Of a stretch of DNA of 64,000 bases, positions 28,154 to 37,946 are shown piece after piece. The stretch lies in assembly GCF_900637545.1 (NCBI RefSeq), contig NZ_LR134376.1, positions 1,011,001 through 1,075,000 on the forward strand, read 5' to 3'. Numbering within the stretch: position 1 is the first letter of the stretch; every line of letters begins with the position of its first letter. A program made the translations under genes and the position numbers. This DNA is from Aeromonas encheleia (lineage in GTDB: Bacteria; Pseudomonadota; Gammaproteobacteria; Enterobacterales; Aeromonadaceae). The notes under the pieces are model-generated. The model was not told the origin of the DNA, searched no databases, and saw only the letters and a program-made list of their open reading frames with translations.

Positions 28154-28228
28154 GCTTCCCCAACGTCCGGTTAGGACGCGCCAATCGAACCTACAACGCC
28201 CATTTTCTCGCTTTGAACGGGAGCCCAG

Positions 28229-29338
28229 ATGTTTAGTCAAGATGATTACCAATGGATGAGTCGGGCCCTCGAACTGGCCCGCCGTGGTCGTTACACCACG
28301 GCCCCCAACCCCTGCGTCGGCGCCGTGCTGGTGAAGGCCGGGGTGGTGGTCGGGGAGGGCTGGCACCAGCGTGCCGGCGAACCCCATGCCGAGGTCTATG
28401 CCTTGCATGCCGCCGGCGAAGAGGCTCGTGGCGCCACCGCCTACGTGACCCTGGAGCCTTGCTCCCATCATGGCCGCACCCCGCCCTGCGCCGAGGCGCT
28501 GATCAAGGCCGGGGTGACCCGGGTGGTCGCCGCCATGGTGGATCCCAATCCCCAGGTGGGGGGCCGTGGCCTGCGCATGCTGTCGGAGGCCGGCATCAAG
28601 GCCGACTTCGGCCTGCTCAGCGCCGAGGCCGAGGCGCTCAACCCGGGTTTCTTCAAGCGGATGCGCACCGCCTTCCCGCAGGTGACGGTCAAGCTGGGCG
28701 CGAGCCTGGATGGCCGCACCGCCATGGCGAGCGGCGAGAGTCAGTGGATAACCGGCCCCCTGGCCCGCGCCGACGTGCAGCGCCTGCGGGCCCGCCACGA
28801 CGCCGTGCTCTCCAGTGCCGAGACGGTGCTGACCGATGGCGCCTCCCTCAACGTGCGTTGGGACGAGCTGCCCGCCTCCGTCAAGGCGGTCTATCCCAAG
28901 GAGGCCCTGCGCCAGCCGCTGCGGGTCATCATCGACTCCCAGAACCGCTTGACCCCTGACTTGCCGCTGTTCAAGACCACGGGGCCCGTGCTGCTGGCCC
29001 GTCACAAGGTCGGCGGTGACTGGCCCGACTGGGTGCAGCAGCTGGAGCTGCCGCTGCTGGATGGCAAGCTGGATCTGGTCAGCCTGTTCATGCTGCTGGC
29101 CAAGCAGAACATCAACTCAGTGCTGGTGGAGGCGGGGCCGCGGCTGTGCGGCGCCCTGCTGGGCAAGGGGCTGGTGGATGAGCTGGTGCTCTATCAGGCT
29201 CCCAAGCTGCTGGGGGATGAGGGGCGCGGCCTGTTCCATCTGCCCGAGTTGACCCGCCTGTTCCAGGCACCCAAGCTCAACATCAAGGATGTGCGGCTGG
29301 TGGGGCAGGATATCCGCATCACGGCCCGGGTGGTCTGA
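28229..29338 (+). CDS. ribD: Bifunctional riboflavin pyrimidine deaminase/reductase
   Basis: RibD deaminates then reduces the pyrimidine intermediate of riboflavin synthesis. The 369 residues comprise a zinc deaminase domain (HAEVYAL, PCSHHGRTPPC) and an NADPH reductase domain (KLGASLDGRTA, GPRLCGALL). GGGAG precedes the ATG at 28229. It lies 75 bp after the nrdR fragment and 55 bp before ribE. No FMN riboswitch is seen upstream. Confidence 0.96.
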   Translation: MFSQDDYQWMSRALELARRGRYTTAPNPCVGAVLVKAGVVVGEGWHQRAGEPHAEVYALHAAGEEARGATAYVTLEPCSHHGRTPPCAEALIKAGVTRVVAAMVDPNPQVGGRGLRMLSEAGIKADFGLLSAEAEALNPGFFKRMRTAFPQVTVKLGASLDGRTAMASGESQWITGPLARADVQRLRARHDAVLSSAETVLTDGASLNVRWDELPASVKAVYPKEALRQPLRVIIDSQNRLTPDLPLFKTTGPVLLARHKVGGDWPDWVQQLELPLLDGKLDLVSLFMLLAKQNINSVLVEAGPRLCGALLGKGLVDELVLYQAPKLLGDEGRGLFHLPELTRLFQAPKLNIKDVRLVGQDIRITARVV

Positions 29339-29393
29339 CTCTTCAACGCTTAGCCGGGGCCGGTTGGGCCCCGTCATCATCAAGGTGATCTGC

Positions 29394-30047
29394 ATGTTTA
29401 CCGGCATTATCGAAGCGATGGGTACCCTGGCCGCCTTGCGCCGCCAGGGGGAGGACATGGCCCTCACAGTGCACGCCCCCAGCCTGGACTTCAGCGACAT
29501 AAAACTCGGCGACTCCATCGCCACCAACGGCGTCTGCCTGACGGTGGTGAGCCTGGGGGACAAGAGCTACACCGCCGACGTCTCCCTGGAGACCCTGTCC
29601 CGCACCGGCTTCGCCGCGGCCAAGGTGGGCGATCCCGTCAACCTGGAGAAGGCGCTGATGCCGACTTCCCGCCTCGGCGGCCACCTGGTCTCCGGTCACG
29701 TGGATGGGGTGGGGGAGGTGAAGAGCAAGTCCAGCAGCGGCCGCGCCATCGAGTATTGGATAGCGGCGCCGGCGGAGCTCTCCCGCTACATCGCCGAGAA
29801 GGGCTCGATCGCGGTGGATGGCATCAGCCTCACGGTCAATGCGGTGCAGGGCAACCTGTTCCGCCTCACCATAGTGCCCCACACCGCCCAGGAGACCACC
29901 ATAGCCCGCTGGAAGCCGGGCCATCGCGTGAACCTCGAGGTGGATCAGATAGCCCGTTATCTGGAGCGACTGATGCCGGGCAAGGCGCAGGAAAGCTCGG
30001 CTTCTACCCTGACCCTGGAGAAGCTGGCGCAATCCGGCTTCCTGTGA
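29394..30047 (+). CDS. ribE: Riboflavin synthase, alpha subunit
   Basis: This enzyme dismutates two 6,7-dimethyl-8-ribityllumazine molecules to riboflavin. The 217-residue protein has two lumazine-binding repeats, each opening with a typical motif (MFTGIIEAMG, and SGHVDGVGEV near residue 101), and NGVCLTV / DGISLTV pairs. AAGGTGA precedes the ATG at 29394. The gene is called ribE in B. subtilis-style and ribC in E. coli nomenclature. Confidence 0.94.
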   Translation: MFTGIIEAMGTLAALRRQGEDMALTVHAPSLDFSDIKLGDSIATNGVCLTVVSLGDKSYTADVSLETLSRTGFAAAKVGDPVNLEKALMPTSRLGGHLVSGHVDGVGEVKSKSSSGRAIEYWIAAPAELSRYIAEKGSIAVDGISLTVNAVQGNLFRLTIVPHTAQETTIARWKPGHRVNLEVDQIARYLERLMPGKAQESSASTLTLEKLAQSGFL

Positions 30048-30097
30048 GGAGGTGGCGGGCAACGAAAAGGGTTTTCTGTGATCCCGCCCCGGTTGAA

Positions 30098-30159
30098 ATG
30101 GGGGCCTGCGCCCCCATCTAGGACAGAATGACGCAGTATCAAGTCGAGCCCGCAGGCTC
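30098..30159 (+). promoter_or_regulatory. Two hairpins in the ribBA leader
   Basis: ATGGGGGC-CTGC-GCCCCCAT (30098-30117) and GAGCC-CGCA-GGCTC (30146-30159) lie in the 142 bp before ribBA. No T run follows, and the conserved blocks of the FMN (RFN) riboswitch are not present. Their role is unknown. Confidence 0.35.
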
Positions 30160-30189
30160 AATCCCCGAAGCATGTTGATGGAGTAGCCC

Positions 30190-31299
30190 ATGGCGCTGAG
30201 CACAACCCAGGAAATCATTGCCGATATCAAGGCTGGCAAGATGGTGATCCTGATGGATGACGAAGACAGGGAGAATGAAGGGGACCTCATCATGGCCGCC
30301 TCCTGTGTCCGGCCGGAAGATATCAACTTCATGGCCCGTTACGGCCGTGGGTTGATCTGCCTGACCCTGACCCGGGATCGCTGCAAGCAGCTGGCGCTGC
30401 CGCTGATGGTTGATCGCAACAACGCCCAGTTCTCTACCGCCTTCACCGTGACCATAGAGGCCGCCGAAGGGGTGACCACCGGTATCTCCGCCGCCGACCG
30501 TGCCGTGACCGTGCAGGCCGCGGTGGCCCCAAACGCCAGGGCCGCCGATCTGGTGCAACCTGGTCACATTTTCCCGCTGATGGCGCAGGATGGTGGCGTG
30601 CTGACCCGCGCCGGTCACACCGAGGCGGGTTGCGATCTGGCCCGGCTGGCGGGCCATGAGGCGGCCTCCGTCATCGTCGAGATCCTCAACGAAGACGGCA
30701 CCATGGCCCGTCGCCCGGATCTGGAAGTGTTCGCCGAGCAGCACGGCATCCGGCTCGGCACCATCGCCGACCTCATCGAGTACCGCAACCAGCACGAAAC
30801 CACGGTCGAGCAGGTGGCCGAGTGCAAGCTGCCCACCGAGCATGGCGAATTCGACCTCATCACCTTCCGCGACACCATCGACAATCAGGTGCACTTCGCC
30901 CTGAAAAAGGGGAATATCCAGGCCGATACTCCGACCCTGGTGCGGGTCCACCTGCACGACGTGCTGAGCGATCTGCTGCTGACCGACCGTCATAGTGCCC
31001 GCAGCTGGCCCTTGCCCAAGTCCATGGCGCGCATCGCCGAGGAGGGCGGCGTGCTGGTGATCCTGGGGGCGGAAGCCCAGGGTGATGAGCTGCTGGCCCG
31101 GGTCAAGGCCTTCGAGGCCGCCGACAAGGGGCTGCAACCGGAAGGGGCCAAGTGGCAGGGCACCTCGCGCCGGGTCGGCGTGGGCTCCCAGATCCTCAAG
31201 GCGCTCGGCGTCGGCAAGATGCGGCTGCTGAGCTCCCCCAAGAAATATCACGCCCTCGGCGGCTTCGGCCTGGAAGTGGTGGAGTACGTCGGCGAATAA
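30190..31299 (+). CDS. ribBA: RibBA-type protein: DHBP synthase with degenerate GTP cyclohydrolase II domain
   Basis: The N-terminal 200 residues form 3,4-dihydroxy-2-butanone-4-phosphate synthase, with intact [11 protein letters not shown] and [13 protein letters not shown]. The C-terminal 165 residues align with GTP cyclohydrolase II but lack its zinc cysteines and SERC/CDCG-type motifs. So this half is probably inactive, as described for RibBX-type proteins. It sits between ribE and ribH and supplies the four-carbon unit for lumazine. A separate ribA should exist elsewhere in the genome. Confidence 0.9.
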   Translation: MALSTTQEIIADIKAGKMVILMDDEDRENEGDLIMAASCVRPEDINFMARYGRGLICLTLTRDRCKQLALPLMVDRNNAQFSTAFTVTIEAAEGVTTGISAADRAVTVQAAVAPNARAADLVQPGHIFPLMAQDGGVLTRAGHTEAGCDLARLAGHEAASVIVEILNEDGTMARRPDLEVFAEQHGIRLGTIADLIEYRNQHETTVEQVAECKLPTEHGEFDLITFRDTIDNQVHFALKKGNIQADTPTLVRVHLHDVLSDLLLTDRHSARSWPLPKSMARIAEEGGVLVILGAEAQGDELLARVKAFEAADKGLQPEGAKWQGTSRRVGVGSQILKALGVGKMRLLSSPKKYHALGGFGLEVVEYVGE

Positions 31300-31391
31300 G
31301 CGCCGGACGGAGGAGGAGGCGGCTGCCGTGCCCGCCCGGGGCATGCCATGCGCTCCCCTGGCGGATCAACGTGGCGGCCGCATGAATCGCC

Positions 31392-31424
31392 AAACCATGC
31401 TCGCCTCGTGCGGGCATGGTTTTT
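31392..31424 (+). terminator. Intrinsic terminator between ribBA and ribH
   Basis: AAACCATGC / GCATGGTTT pairs perfectly around a 13-base loop and runs into TTTTT. It splits the riboflavin genes into two transcription units. Confidence 0.75.
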
Positions 31425-31437
31425 GTCGTGGGTCTGT

Positions 31438-31448
31438 TGTGCTAGAAT
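31438..31448 (+). promoter_or_regulatory. Extended -10 promoter of ribH-nusB
   Basis: TTGTGCTAGAAT contains TAGAAT with an upstream TG extension; the -35 region (TTTTTG) is weak. It lies 53 bp before the ribH start, just past the terminator. Confidence 0.5.
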
Positions 31449-31500
31449 GTGCGCACTTTTGACTCCGGCCCTTTTTGATTGCACAGAGACAGGATTTCCA

Positions 31501-31971
31501 ATGAAGATTATCGAAGGAAATATCGCCGCTCCCGAGGCGCGTGTTGCTATTGTCGTTGCCCGTTTCAACAGCTTCATCAATGAAAGCCTGGTGGATGGTG
31601 CGGTGGATGTACTGAAGCGTCAAGGCCAGGTCCAGGACAGCAATCTGACCCTGGTACGAGTGCCGGGTGCCGTCGAAATTCCCTTGGCTATCAAGAAGCT
31701 GGCCAAGAGTGGTCAATACGATGCCATCATCGCGCTGGGCACCGTCATCCGCGGTGGTACTTACCACTTCGAGCTGGTGGCAAGCGAGAGCAGCAAGGGC
31801 ATGGCCCAGGTAATGATGGAATATGAGATTCCGGTTGCCTTCGGTGTGCTGACCACCGAAAACATTGAACAAGCCATCGAGCGCGCCGGTACCAAGGCGG
31901 GTAACAAGGGTGCAGAGGCTGCACTGAGCGCGCTCGAAATGATCAACGTCCTGAAACAGCTTGAGGAATAA
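31501..31971 (+). CDS. ribH: 6,7-dimethyl-8-ribityllumazine synthase
   Basis: RibH condenses the RibD and RibB products to lumazine and forms an icosahedral shell. The 156 residues have the family motifs [43 protein letters not shown] and FGVLTTEN. It is 5 bp from nusB, so the two are co-translated. Confidence 0.96.
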   Translation: MKIIEGNIAAPEARVAIVVARFNSFINESLVDGAVDVLKRQGQVQDSNLTLVRVPGAVEIPLAIKKLAKSGQYDAIIALGTVIRGGTYHFELVASESSKGMAQVMMEYEIPVAFGVLTTENIEQAIERAGTKAGNKGAEAALSALEMINVLKQLEE

Positions 31972-31976
31972 ATACA

Positions 31977-32390
31977 TTGAAACCGTCCGAGCGCCGTAAA
32001 GCCCGCCATTGCGCCACCCAGGCCATCTACCAGTGGCAGATGACCAAGGCCAACGTGGGCGACATCGAAGAGCAGTTCAAGATCGATCAGGACACCAAGG
32101 GTGTGGACCTGAGCTATTTCCGCGATCTGCTGTTCGGGGTAGCCGTTCACTGCAACGAGCTGGACAAGGTGTTCTCACCTTTCCTCTCCCGTCCGCTGGA
32201 AGAAGTGGACATGGTGGACAAGGCGATCCTGCGTCTGGCGACCTACGAGCTGACCCGTCGTGATGATGTGCCGCCCCGTGTGGTGATCAACGAAGCGATC
32301 GAGCTGGCCAAAGCCTTTGCTGCCGATGACAGCCACAAGTTTGTCAACGGTGTACTGGACAAGGTGATCAAGACGCTGAGCAAGCGTTGA
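31977..32390 (+). CDS. nusB: Transcription antitermination factor NusB
   Basis: NusB with NusE (S10) binds boxA RNA in rRNA and lambda-type antitermination. The 137-residue protein starts at a TTG codon (31977), giving the standard N-terminus [16 protein letters not shown]. No ATG fits, since the next one would remove 20 conserved residues. GAGGAA lies within the ribH end. [21 protein letters not shown] is the conserved C-terminal block. Confidence 0.94.
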   Translation: MKPSERRKARHCATQAIYQWQMTKANVGDIEEQFKIDQDTKGVDLSYFRDLLFGVAVHCNELDKVFSPFLSRPLEEVDMVDKAILRLATYELTRRDDVPPRVVINEAIELAKAFAADDSHKFVNGVLDKVIKTLSKR

Positions 32391-32418
32391 TCCTGCCGTC
32401 CATCAGCATTAAGAGAGG

Positions 32419-32442
32419 AGCCAGCCTAACCGCTGGCTTTTT
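32419..32442 (+). terminator. Terminator-like hairpin between the thiL ribosome-binding site and start
   Basis: AGCCAGC-CTAACC-GCTGGCT followed by TTTTT begins inside AGGAG (32416-32420) and ends 6 bp before the thiL ATG. It can act as a nusB terminator and also hides or loops out the ribosome-binding site of thiL. Confidence 0.6.
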
Positions 32443-32447
32443 ACTGT

Positions 32448-33407
32448 ATGGGTGAATTTGAGCTGATTGAGAAGTACTTCAAGGTCCCCCACGCCCGCAA
32501 GGACGTGGTGATGGGCCCTGGAGATGACTGCGCCCTACTGACCCTGCCCGCCGATACCCAGCTGGCGGTGAGCACAGATACCCTGGTCAGCGGCGTGCAT
32601 TTCTTTCCCGACATGGATCCGGTGGATCTCGGCTACAAGGCGCTGGCGGTCAATCTGTCCGATCTCGCCGCCATGGGCGCCGAGCCGCGCTGGGTCTCCA
32701 TGGCGCTGACCCTGCCTGCCATCAACGAGGCCTGGGTCGCCGGCTTCGCCGAGGGTTTCCTCGAGCTCGCCGAATACTACAACGTGGCGCTGGTGGGCGG
32801 GGACATGACCCGCGGGCCGCTCTCCATCACCGTCTCGGTGAAGGGATCCGTGCCGACCGGGCGGGCGCTGCTGCGCAGCGGTGCCAAGGCCGGCGACGGC
32901 ATCTATGTCACCGGTACCCTGGGGGATGCCGCCCTGGCGCTGTCCCACCTGCTCGGCAAGCGGGCACTCAACGAGAACCAGCTGGCCGCGGTGCTGCCGC
33001 GCCTCGATCATCCCCATCCCCGCATCCTGGCGGGGCAGGCGCTGCGCGGGCTGGCGAACAGTGCGCTGGATCTCTCCGACGGCCTGGCCTCGGATCTCGG
33101 CCACATCCTCAAGGCTTCCGGGGTGCGGGCGCAGATCGATCTCGGCCTGTTGCCACTCTCGCCGGTGCTGCAGGATGCGGTGCCCGAGCGGGATGCCTGG
33201 CAACTGGCGCTGGCCGGTGGCGATGACTACGAGCTCTGCTTCACAGTGCCGGAGGATCATCGCGGCGTGCTGGACACGGCGCTCGCCAACTGTGGCGTCA
33301 AGTTCACCCGCATCGGCCGCATCCTGGCGGGCGAGCCGGGCATCGACTACGTGCGGGGCGAGCTGCCGGTCGAGCTTCACCTCAAGGGTTGGGATCACTT
33401 CGCATGA
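32448..33407 (+). CDS. thiL: Thiamine-monophosphate kinase
   Basis: ThiL phosphorylates thiamine monophosphate to the active diphosphate. The 319-residue protein has the metal-binding GPGDDCALL, the STDTLVSGVHF segment, GGDMTRG and DLSDGLASDLGHI of the PurM/ThiL superfamily. It overlaps pgpA by ATGA. The start at 32448 lacks a conventional ribosome-binding site, because AGGAG is 27 bp away across a hairpin. Confidence 0.94.
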   Translation: MGEFELIEKYFKVPHARKDVVMGPGDDCALLTLPADTQLAVSTDTLVSGVHFFPDMDPVDLGYKALAVNLSDLAAMGAEPRWVSMALTLPAINEAWVAGFAEGFLELAEYYNVALVGGDMTRGPLSITVSVKGSVPTGRALLRSGAKAGDGIYVTGTLGDAALALSHLLGKRALNENQLAAVLPRLDHPHPRILAGQALRGLANSALDLSDGLASDLGHILKASGVRAQIDLGLLPLSPVLQDAVPERDAWQLALAGGDDYELCFTVPEDHRGVLDTALANCGVKFTRIGRILAGEPGIDYVRGELPVELHLKGWDHFA

Positions 33408-33886
33408 TAAAACCCGAGCTGAAGAAGCTGAACCTGAAGAATCCCCGCCACCTGCTGGCGGTGGGGTTCGGTGCCGGTCTGTCACCCAGGGCGCCGGGCA
33501 CCATGGGGACGCTAGTGGCCATACCGCTCTACCTGCTGGTGAGCGGGCTCTCCACCCCCTGGTTCATCGCCCTGCTGGCGGTGGGCTTCGTGGTGGGGAT
33601 CTGGCTCTGTCAGGGGGCCACCGATGCCATCGGCATGCCGGATCACGGCGCCATCGTCTGGGACGAGGTGATAGGTTTCGGGGTGACCATGATAGCGGCC
33701 CCCGCCGGTTGGGAGTGGGTACTGGCCGGCTTCGTGCTGTTCCGGCTGTTCGATGTGCTCAAGCCCTGGCCCATCTCCTGGTTCGATCGCCGCATTCACG
33801 GCGGCGTCGGCATCATGCTGGACGATCTCATCGCCGGCCTGTTCGCCCTGCTGTGCATGCAACTGCTGGCACTCTGGTGCCTGTGA
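33404..33886 (+). CDS. pgpA: Phosphatidylglycerophosphatase A
   Basis: PgpA removes phosphate from phosphatidylglycerophosphate to make phosphatidylglycerol at the inner membrane. The 160-residue protein has GAGLSPRAPGTMGTL, WDEVIGFGVTM and RLFDVLKPWPISWFDRR..GVGIMLDDLIAG, the three family blocks, and about four membrane segments. The ATG at 33404 overlaps the thiL stop. Confidence 0.94.
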   Translation: MIKPELKKLNLKNPRHLLAVGFGAGLSPRAPGTMGTLVAIPLYLLVSGLSTPWFIALLAVGFVVGIWLCQGATDAIGMPDHGAIVWDEVIGFGVTMIAAPAGWEWVLAGFVLFRLFDVLKPWPISWFDRRIHGGVGIMLDDLIAGLFALLCMQLLALWCL

Positions 33887-34496
33887 GTCAGCGCCCTACC
33901 AGATGAGTGCAGGCCCGGCTTCATGCCGGGCCGATTTGCCCCCCTTGTTTTGTATGCAATTATGGCCGCTTCCTGTCCCTTGGGCCGATCGGCCCTGCGG
34001 CGGAACATGCTGCTTTCCCCCTATTTACCTCTGCTTACTTTTCCTTCATCCAGATATGCTGTCGTTAAAAAATCATTTCACATAAATATTCACTACTCAT
34101 TCGAGCCTTGCCAGGCTAGGTGGAATAGTTGATACGGTTGCTTGTTGCGTCATTGTTGAAATTTAAATAAGACAATCGCTCGCATCGCCATCACAATCTC
34201 TGGTAATGTGATTTATATCGACATTTTACGCCTATGGTCAGTGTGTTATCTGCGCAAAGTATTGCGAAATTGTATAACTGGATCATTTACACCCGCGGGC
34301 AAACCGACTAACTTACTCGCGGGTTATTCCAAAAAAATGCAAAAAACCCGCCCGGATCGCTGGTTTGGCTGCCTCATGGATTGAGCGTTTCTTACTCACA
34401 CTAAGCACTCAAGATTAAGTACCCAAGGCACAACCAGCATCTGCGGCTGATTTACGGACGAATTATTTGGGACGGATGTCCCCCGCAGAGGTAACC
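33887..34496. other. 610 bp non-coding region before the peptide ABC operon
   Basis: No gene is supported. After the pgpA hairpin the sequence turns A+T-rich (34050-34330), as expected of a regulated promoter region. It holds TGTGATTTATATCGACA at 34207-34223, half of a CRP-type site; GTATAAC near 34274 as a possible -10; and a 7 bp inverted repeat ACCCGCG..CGCGGGT with a 20-base loop near 34291-34325. A long leader before the first ATPase start is likely. Confidence 0.4.
33912..33932 (+). terminator. Hairpin after pgpA
   Basis: GGCCCGGC-TTCAT-GCCGGGCC is a perfect 8 bp stem 26 bp past pgpA, followed only by GATTT, so termination is likely but not classical. Confidence 0.5.
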
Positions 34497-36221
34497 ATGT
34501 CCTTGCTCGAAGTGAAAAACTTGCGGATCGAGTACCCCTCCCGCTATGGGGTGCTGGCCGCGGTGAAGGATCTCTCTTTCTCTGTCGAAAAGGGAGAGAT
34601 CGTCGGAGTGGTCGGCGAATCAGGTGCCGGCAAATCCACCATAGGCAATGCCGTCATCGATCTGCTGAGCCCGCCCGGCCGCATCGCCCGGGGTGACATC
34701 TACCTCAATGGCGAGCTCATCTCCGGCAAGAGCCAGAACGAGATGCGGGCCATTCGTGGCTCCCGTATCGGCTTCATCTTCCAGGATCCCATGACCTCCC
34801 TCAACCCGCTGTTCACCGTCGAACAGCAGCTGGTGGAGACCATCCTGGCCAATACCGATCTCTCCCGCGACGCCGCCTTTGCCAAGGCGCTTGAGCTGAT
34901 GGGCGCGGTCGGGATCCCGCAGCCGGACGTGCGCATCAAGCAGTATCCTCATCAATTCTCCGGTGGCATGCGCCAGCGGGTAGTCATCGCCATCGCCCTA
35001 TCGGGGGATCCCGAGCTCATCATCGCCGATGAGCCGACCACGGCGCTGGACGTTTCCATTCAGGACCAGATCCTGCAGCTCATTCGCAACCTGTGCAAGG
35101 AGCGTCAGGTGGGCTGCATGCTGGTGACCCACGACATGGGCGTGGTCTCCAACGTCACCGACAAGGTGGCGGTGATGTATCGCGGCGATCTGGTGGAGTT
35201 CGGCACCACCGAACAGGTGCTGGGTAGCCCCAGCCACCCTTATACCCGCAGCCTCATCTCGGCGGTGCCCCGCTCCGACGTCAAACTGGTGCGCTTCCCG
35301 CTGGTCTCCTACATCGAAGACGCCAGCGCGCCGGATCTCAGCATCGATCTCAAGACCCACTGGCTCGGCCAGAGCCAGGATGAGCGCAGCTATGAAGGCG
35401 CGTTGCTGCGGGTGGAGAACGTGGATCTGAGGTTCGTCACCAAGAATTCCATCTTCCCGAGCCGTCGCCAGTATGTGCGCGCCTGCAACAACATCAGCTT
35501 CGAGATCTTCGAGGGGGAGACCTTCGGTCTGGTGGGGGAGTCGGGCTCCGGCAAGTCCACCATAGCCCGTGCCATCACCGGCCTCTATCCGCCCGATACC
35601 GGCAAGATAGTGTTCGAGGGGATCGACCTCACCGCCCTGAAAGGGGAGCATGAGCGCCGCCCGTTGCGCCGCCAGATGCAGATGGTGTTCCAGAACCCTT
35701 ACTCCTCGATGAACCCGCGCATGAAGGTGCGTGACATCATCGCAGAGCCCATTCGCTTCCATAAACTGGCCAGCAGTGAGAGCCAGATCCAAGGGATAGT
35801 GAGCGACTTGCTCGATCACGTCGGCCTCGGCCGGGGTGCAGGGGTCAAGTACCCCCACGAGTTCTCCGGTGGTCAGCGCCAGCGCATCTCCATCGCCCGC
35901 GCCCTGGCGACCCGGCCGCGCTTCCTCATCTGCGACGAGCCGACCTCGGCGCTGGACGTCTCGGTGCAGGCCCAGATCCTCAACCTGCTCAAGGATTTGC
36001 AACAGGAGCTTGGGCTCACCATGCTGTTTATCAGCCACGACCTGCCGGTCATTCGCCAGATGTGTGATCGCATCGGGGTGATGCAGCACGGTCATCTGGT
36101 GGAGGTAGCCGAGACCGAGAAACTCTTTACCAATGCCGAGCATGAGTACAGCCGCAAGCTGATCTCCCTCATGCCGGAATTTAAGGGAATGTCCCGCGAG
36201 GGGCTGGAAATCGCAAGCTAG
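34497..36221 (+). CDS. Peptide-type ABC transporter, two fused ATPase domains (DppD-DppF-like)
   Basis: The 574-residue protein carries two complete ABC ATPases. The first has Walker [10 protein letters not shown], signature FSGGMRQRV and DEPTTALD. The second, from about residue 310, has [18 protein letters not shown] and DEPTSALD. Each half resembles the DppD/OppD and DppF/OppF classes, so the fusion replaces two subunits. AGAGGTAA precedes the ATG at 34497. It is the first gene of an importer operon with a binding protein and two permeases downstream. The substrate is probably a peptide, but opines or other amines are possible. Confidence 0.88.
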   Translation: MSLLEVKNLRIEYPSRYGVLAAVKDLSFSVEKGEIVGVVGESGAGKSTIGNAVIDLLSPPGRIARGDIYLNGELISGKSQNEMRAIRGSRIGFIFQDPMTSLNPLFTVEQQLVETILANTDLSRDAAFAKALELMGAVGIPQPDVRIKQYPHQFSGGMRQRVVIAIALSGDPELIIADEPTTALDVSIQDQILQLIRNLCKERQVGCMLVTHDMGVVSNVTDKVAVMYRGDLVEFGTTEQVLGSPSHPYTRSLISAVPRSDVKLVRFPLVSYIEDASAPDLSIDLKTHWLGQSQDERSYEGALLRVENVDLRFVTKNSIFPSRRQYVRACNNISFEIFEGETFGLVGESGSGKSTIARAITGLYPPDTGKIVFEGIDLTALKGEHERRPLRRQMQMVFQNPYSSMNPRMKVRDIIAEPIRFHKLASSESQIQGIVSDLLDHVGLGRGAGVKYPHEFSGGQRQRISIARALATRPRFLICDEPTSALDVSVQAQILNLLKDLQQELGLTMLFISHDLPVIRQMCDRIGVMQHGHLVEVAETEKLFTNAEHEYSRKLISLMPEFKGMSREGLEIAS

Positions 36222-36292
36222 GAAAGCACCGGCTCGCCGGTCTGTTTATCAACGATAGTGTCAATAAAAAAGCCAAAAGCATGGAGAAAGAC

Positions 36293-37849
36293 ATGAAGAA
36301 AGGATTATCCAAGATTGCCATGGCGCTGTTCGCCGCTGGTCTCGCGTTTAACGTCTCTGCCGCCAACATCACGGTGGCCGTCGCCTCCGACGCCACCTCG
36401 CTGGATCCGCAGGAGCAGCTCTCCGGCCAGACTCTGGAGATGTCTCACCTGGTGTTCGATCCGCTGATGCGTTACACCCAGGATCTGCAGTTCGAGCCGC
36501 GCCTGGCCGAGAAATTTGAGCGCATCGACGACAAGACAGTGCGTTTCCACCTGCGCAAGGGCGTCAAGTTCCACTCCGGCAACGCGTTCACCGCCGATGA
36601 CGTGGTATGGACCGTCAACCGCCTGAAGGCCTCTCCCGACTTCAAGGCCATCTTCGACCCCATCGCCGAGGTGAAGAAGGTCGATGACCTGACCGTCGAT
36701 CTGATCACCGCCAAGCCGTTCCCGCTGGTGCTGCAGACCGTCACTTACATCTTCCCGATGGACTCCAAGTTCTACACCGGCAAGGATGAAGCCGGCAAAG
36801 ACAAGGCCGAGATCGTCAAGAACGGCAGCTCCTATGCCTCCACCCATGTCTCAGGTACAGGTCCGTTCAGCGTCAAGTTCCGCGAGCAGGGCGTCAAGCT
36901 CGAGTACGTTCGCAACGCCAACTACTGGGACAAGGCTTCCAAAGGCAACGTCGAGAACCTGACCGTGGTGCCGATCAAGGAAGATGCAACCCGCGTAGCC
37001 GCCCTGCTGGGTGGTGACGTGGACATGATCTACCCGGTCGCCCCGAACGATCTGGAGCGCGTGAAGAACGGCAAGGATTCCCAGCTGGTCACCCTGTCCG
37101 GTACCCGTGCCATCATCATCGAGCTGAACCAGAACACCAACCCGGCGCTGAAAGACAAGCGCGTGCGTCAGGCGATCAACTACGCCATCAACCAGGTGGG
37201 CATAGTCGACAAGATCAACAAAGGCTTCGGCACCCCGGCCGGCCAGCTGAGCCCGAAAGGCTATGCCGGCTACAACGAGGCACTCAAGCCCCAGTATGAT
37301 CTGGCCAAGGCCAAGGAGCTGATGAAGGAAGCCGGCTACGAGAAGGGCTTCAAAGTGAGCTTCATCTCCCCGGCCGCCCGTTACGTCAACGACGTCAAGA
37401 TCGCCCAGGCGGTCTCCGCCATGCTGTCCAAGATCAACATCAAGGTGGATCTGAAGACCATGCCGGTGGCCCAGTACTGGCCCGAGTTTGACAAGTGCGC
37501 CTCCGACATGCAGCTGATTGGCTGGCATGCGGACACCGAAGACAGTGCGAATTTCTTCGAGTTCCTGACCTTCACCAAGGATGCCAAGACCGGCATGGGC
37601 CAGTACAACTGCGGCGGTTATGCCAACGCAGAAGCTGACAAGATGGTGATGGCAGCGAACACCGAGACAGATCCGGCCAAGCGCGCCGCCATCCTGCAGA
37701 AGGTGGAAGCCATGCTGATCGATGACGCTGCCTATGTGCCGTTGCATTGGGAAGACCTGGCCTATGGCGCCAAGAAGAACGTCGACATCAAGCCGGTTGT
37801 CAACGTGATGAACTTCCCTTACCTGGGTGACCTGGTGGTCAACAAGTAA
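36293..37849 (+). CDS. Peptide-type ABC transporter substrate-binding protein
   Basis: The 518-residue product belongs to solute-binding family 5 (DppA/OppA). The signal peptide (KKGLSKIAMALFAAGLAF) ends near SAA at about residue 22 and has no lipobox cysteine, so the protein is free in the periplasm. Family motifs include PLMRYTQDLQFEPRLAEKF and FHLRKGVKFHSGNAFTADDV. GGAG lies 6 bp before the ATG at 36293; the in-frame ATG at 36281 contains that GGAG itself and is less likely. Two cysteines (DKCASD, YNCGG) may form a disulfide. Confidence 0.9.
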   Translation: MKKGLSKIAMALFAAGLAFNVSAANITVAVASDATSLDPQEQLSGQTLEMSHLVFDPLMRYTQDLQFEPRLAEKFERIDDKTVRFHLRKGVKFHSGNAFTADDVVWTVNRLKASPDFKAIFDPIAEVKKVDDLTVDLITAKPFPLVLQTVTYIFPMDSKFYTGKDEAGKDKAEIVKNGSSYASTHVSGTGPFSVKFREQGVKLEYVRNANYWDKASKGNVENLTVVPIKEDATRVAALLGGDVDMIYPVAPNDLERVKNGKDSQLVTLSGTRAIIIELNQNTNPALKDKRVRQAINYAINQVGIVDKINKGFGTPAGQLSPKGYAGYNEALKPQYDLAKAKELMKEAGYEKGFKVSFISPAARYVNDVKIAQAVSAMLSKINIKVDLKTMPVAQYWPEFDKCASDMQLIGWHADTEDSANFFEFLTFTKDAKTGMGQYNCGGYANAEADKMVMAANTETDPAKRAAILQKVEAMLIDDAAYVPLHWEDLAYGAKKNVDIKPVVNVMNFPYLGDLVVNK

Positions 37850-37946
37850 GTAGAGTCGCAAGGAAGGACCCGGCGGGGGCAGCCATTGGCGCCCCCGCCA
37901 TTAACAGAAGCCTGTGCCAAGACACAGGCCACGTAGAAGGACAAGC

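Noticed and set aside
30048-30189. FMN riboswitch before ribBA
   Set aside because: The AGGG..GGTGAAA..CCGACCGGCGGT-type blocks of the RFN element are not present; only two simple hairpins are seen.
34207-34223. CRP site TGTGA-N6-TCGAC
   Set aside because: Only the left half matches; the right half differs at two or more key bases, so it is mentioned but not called.
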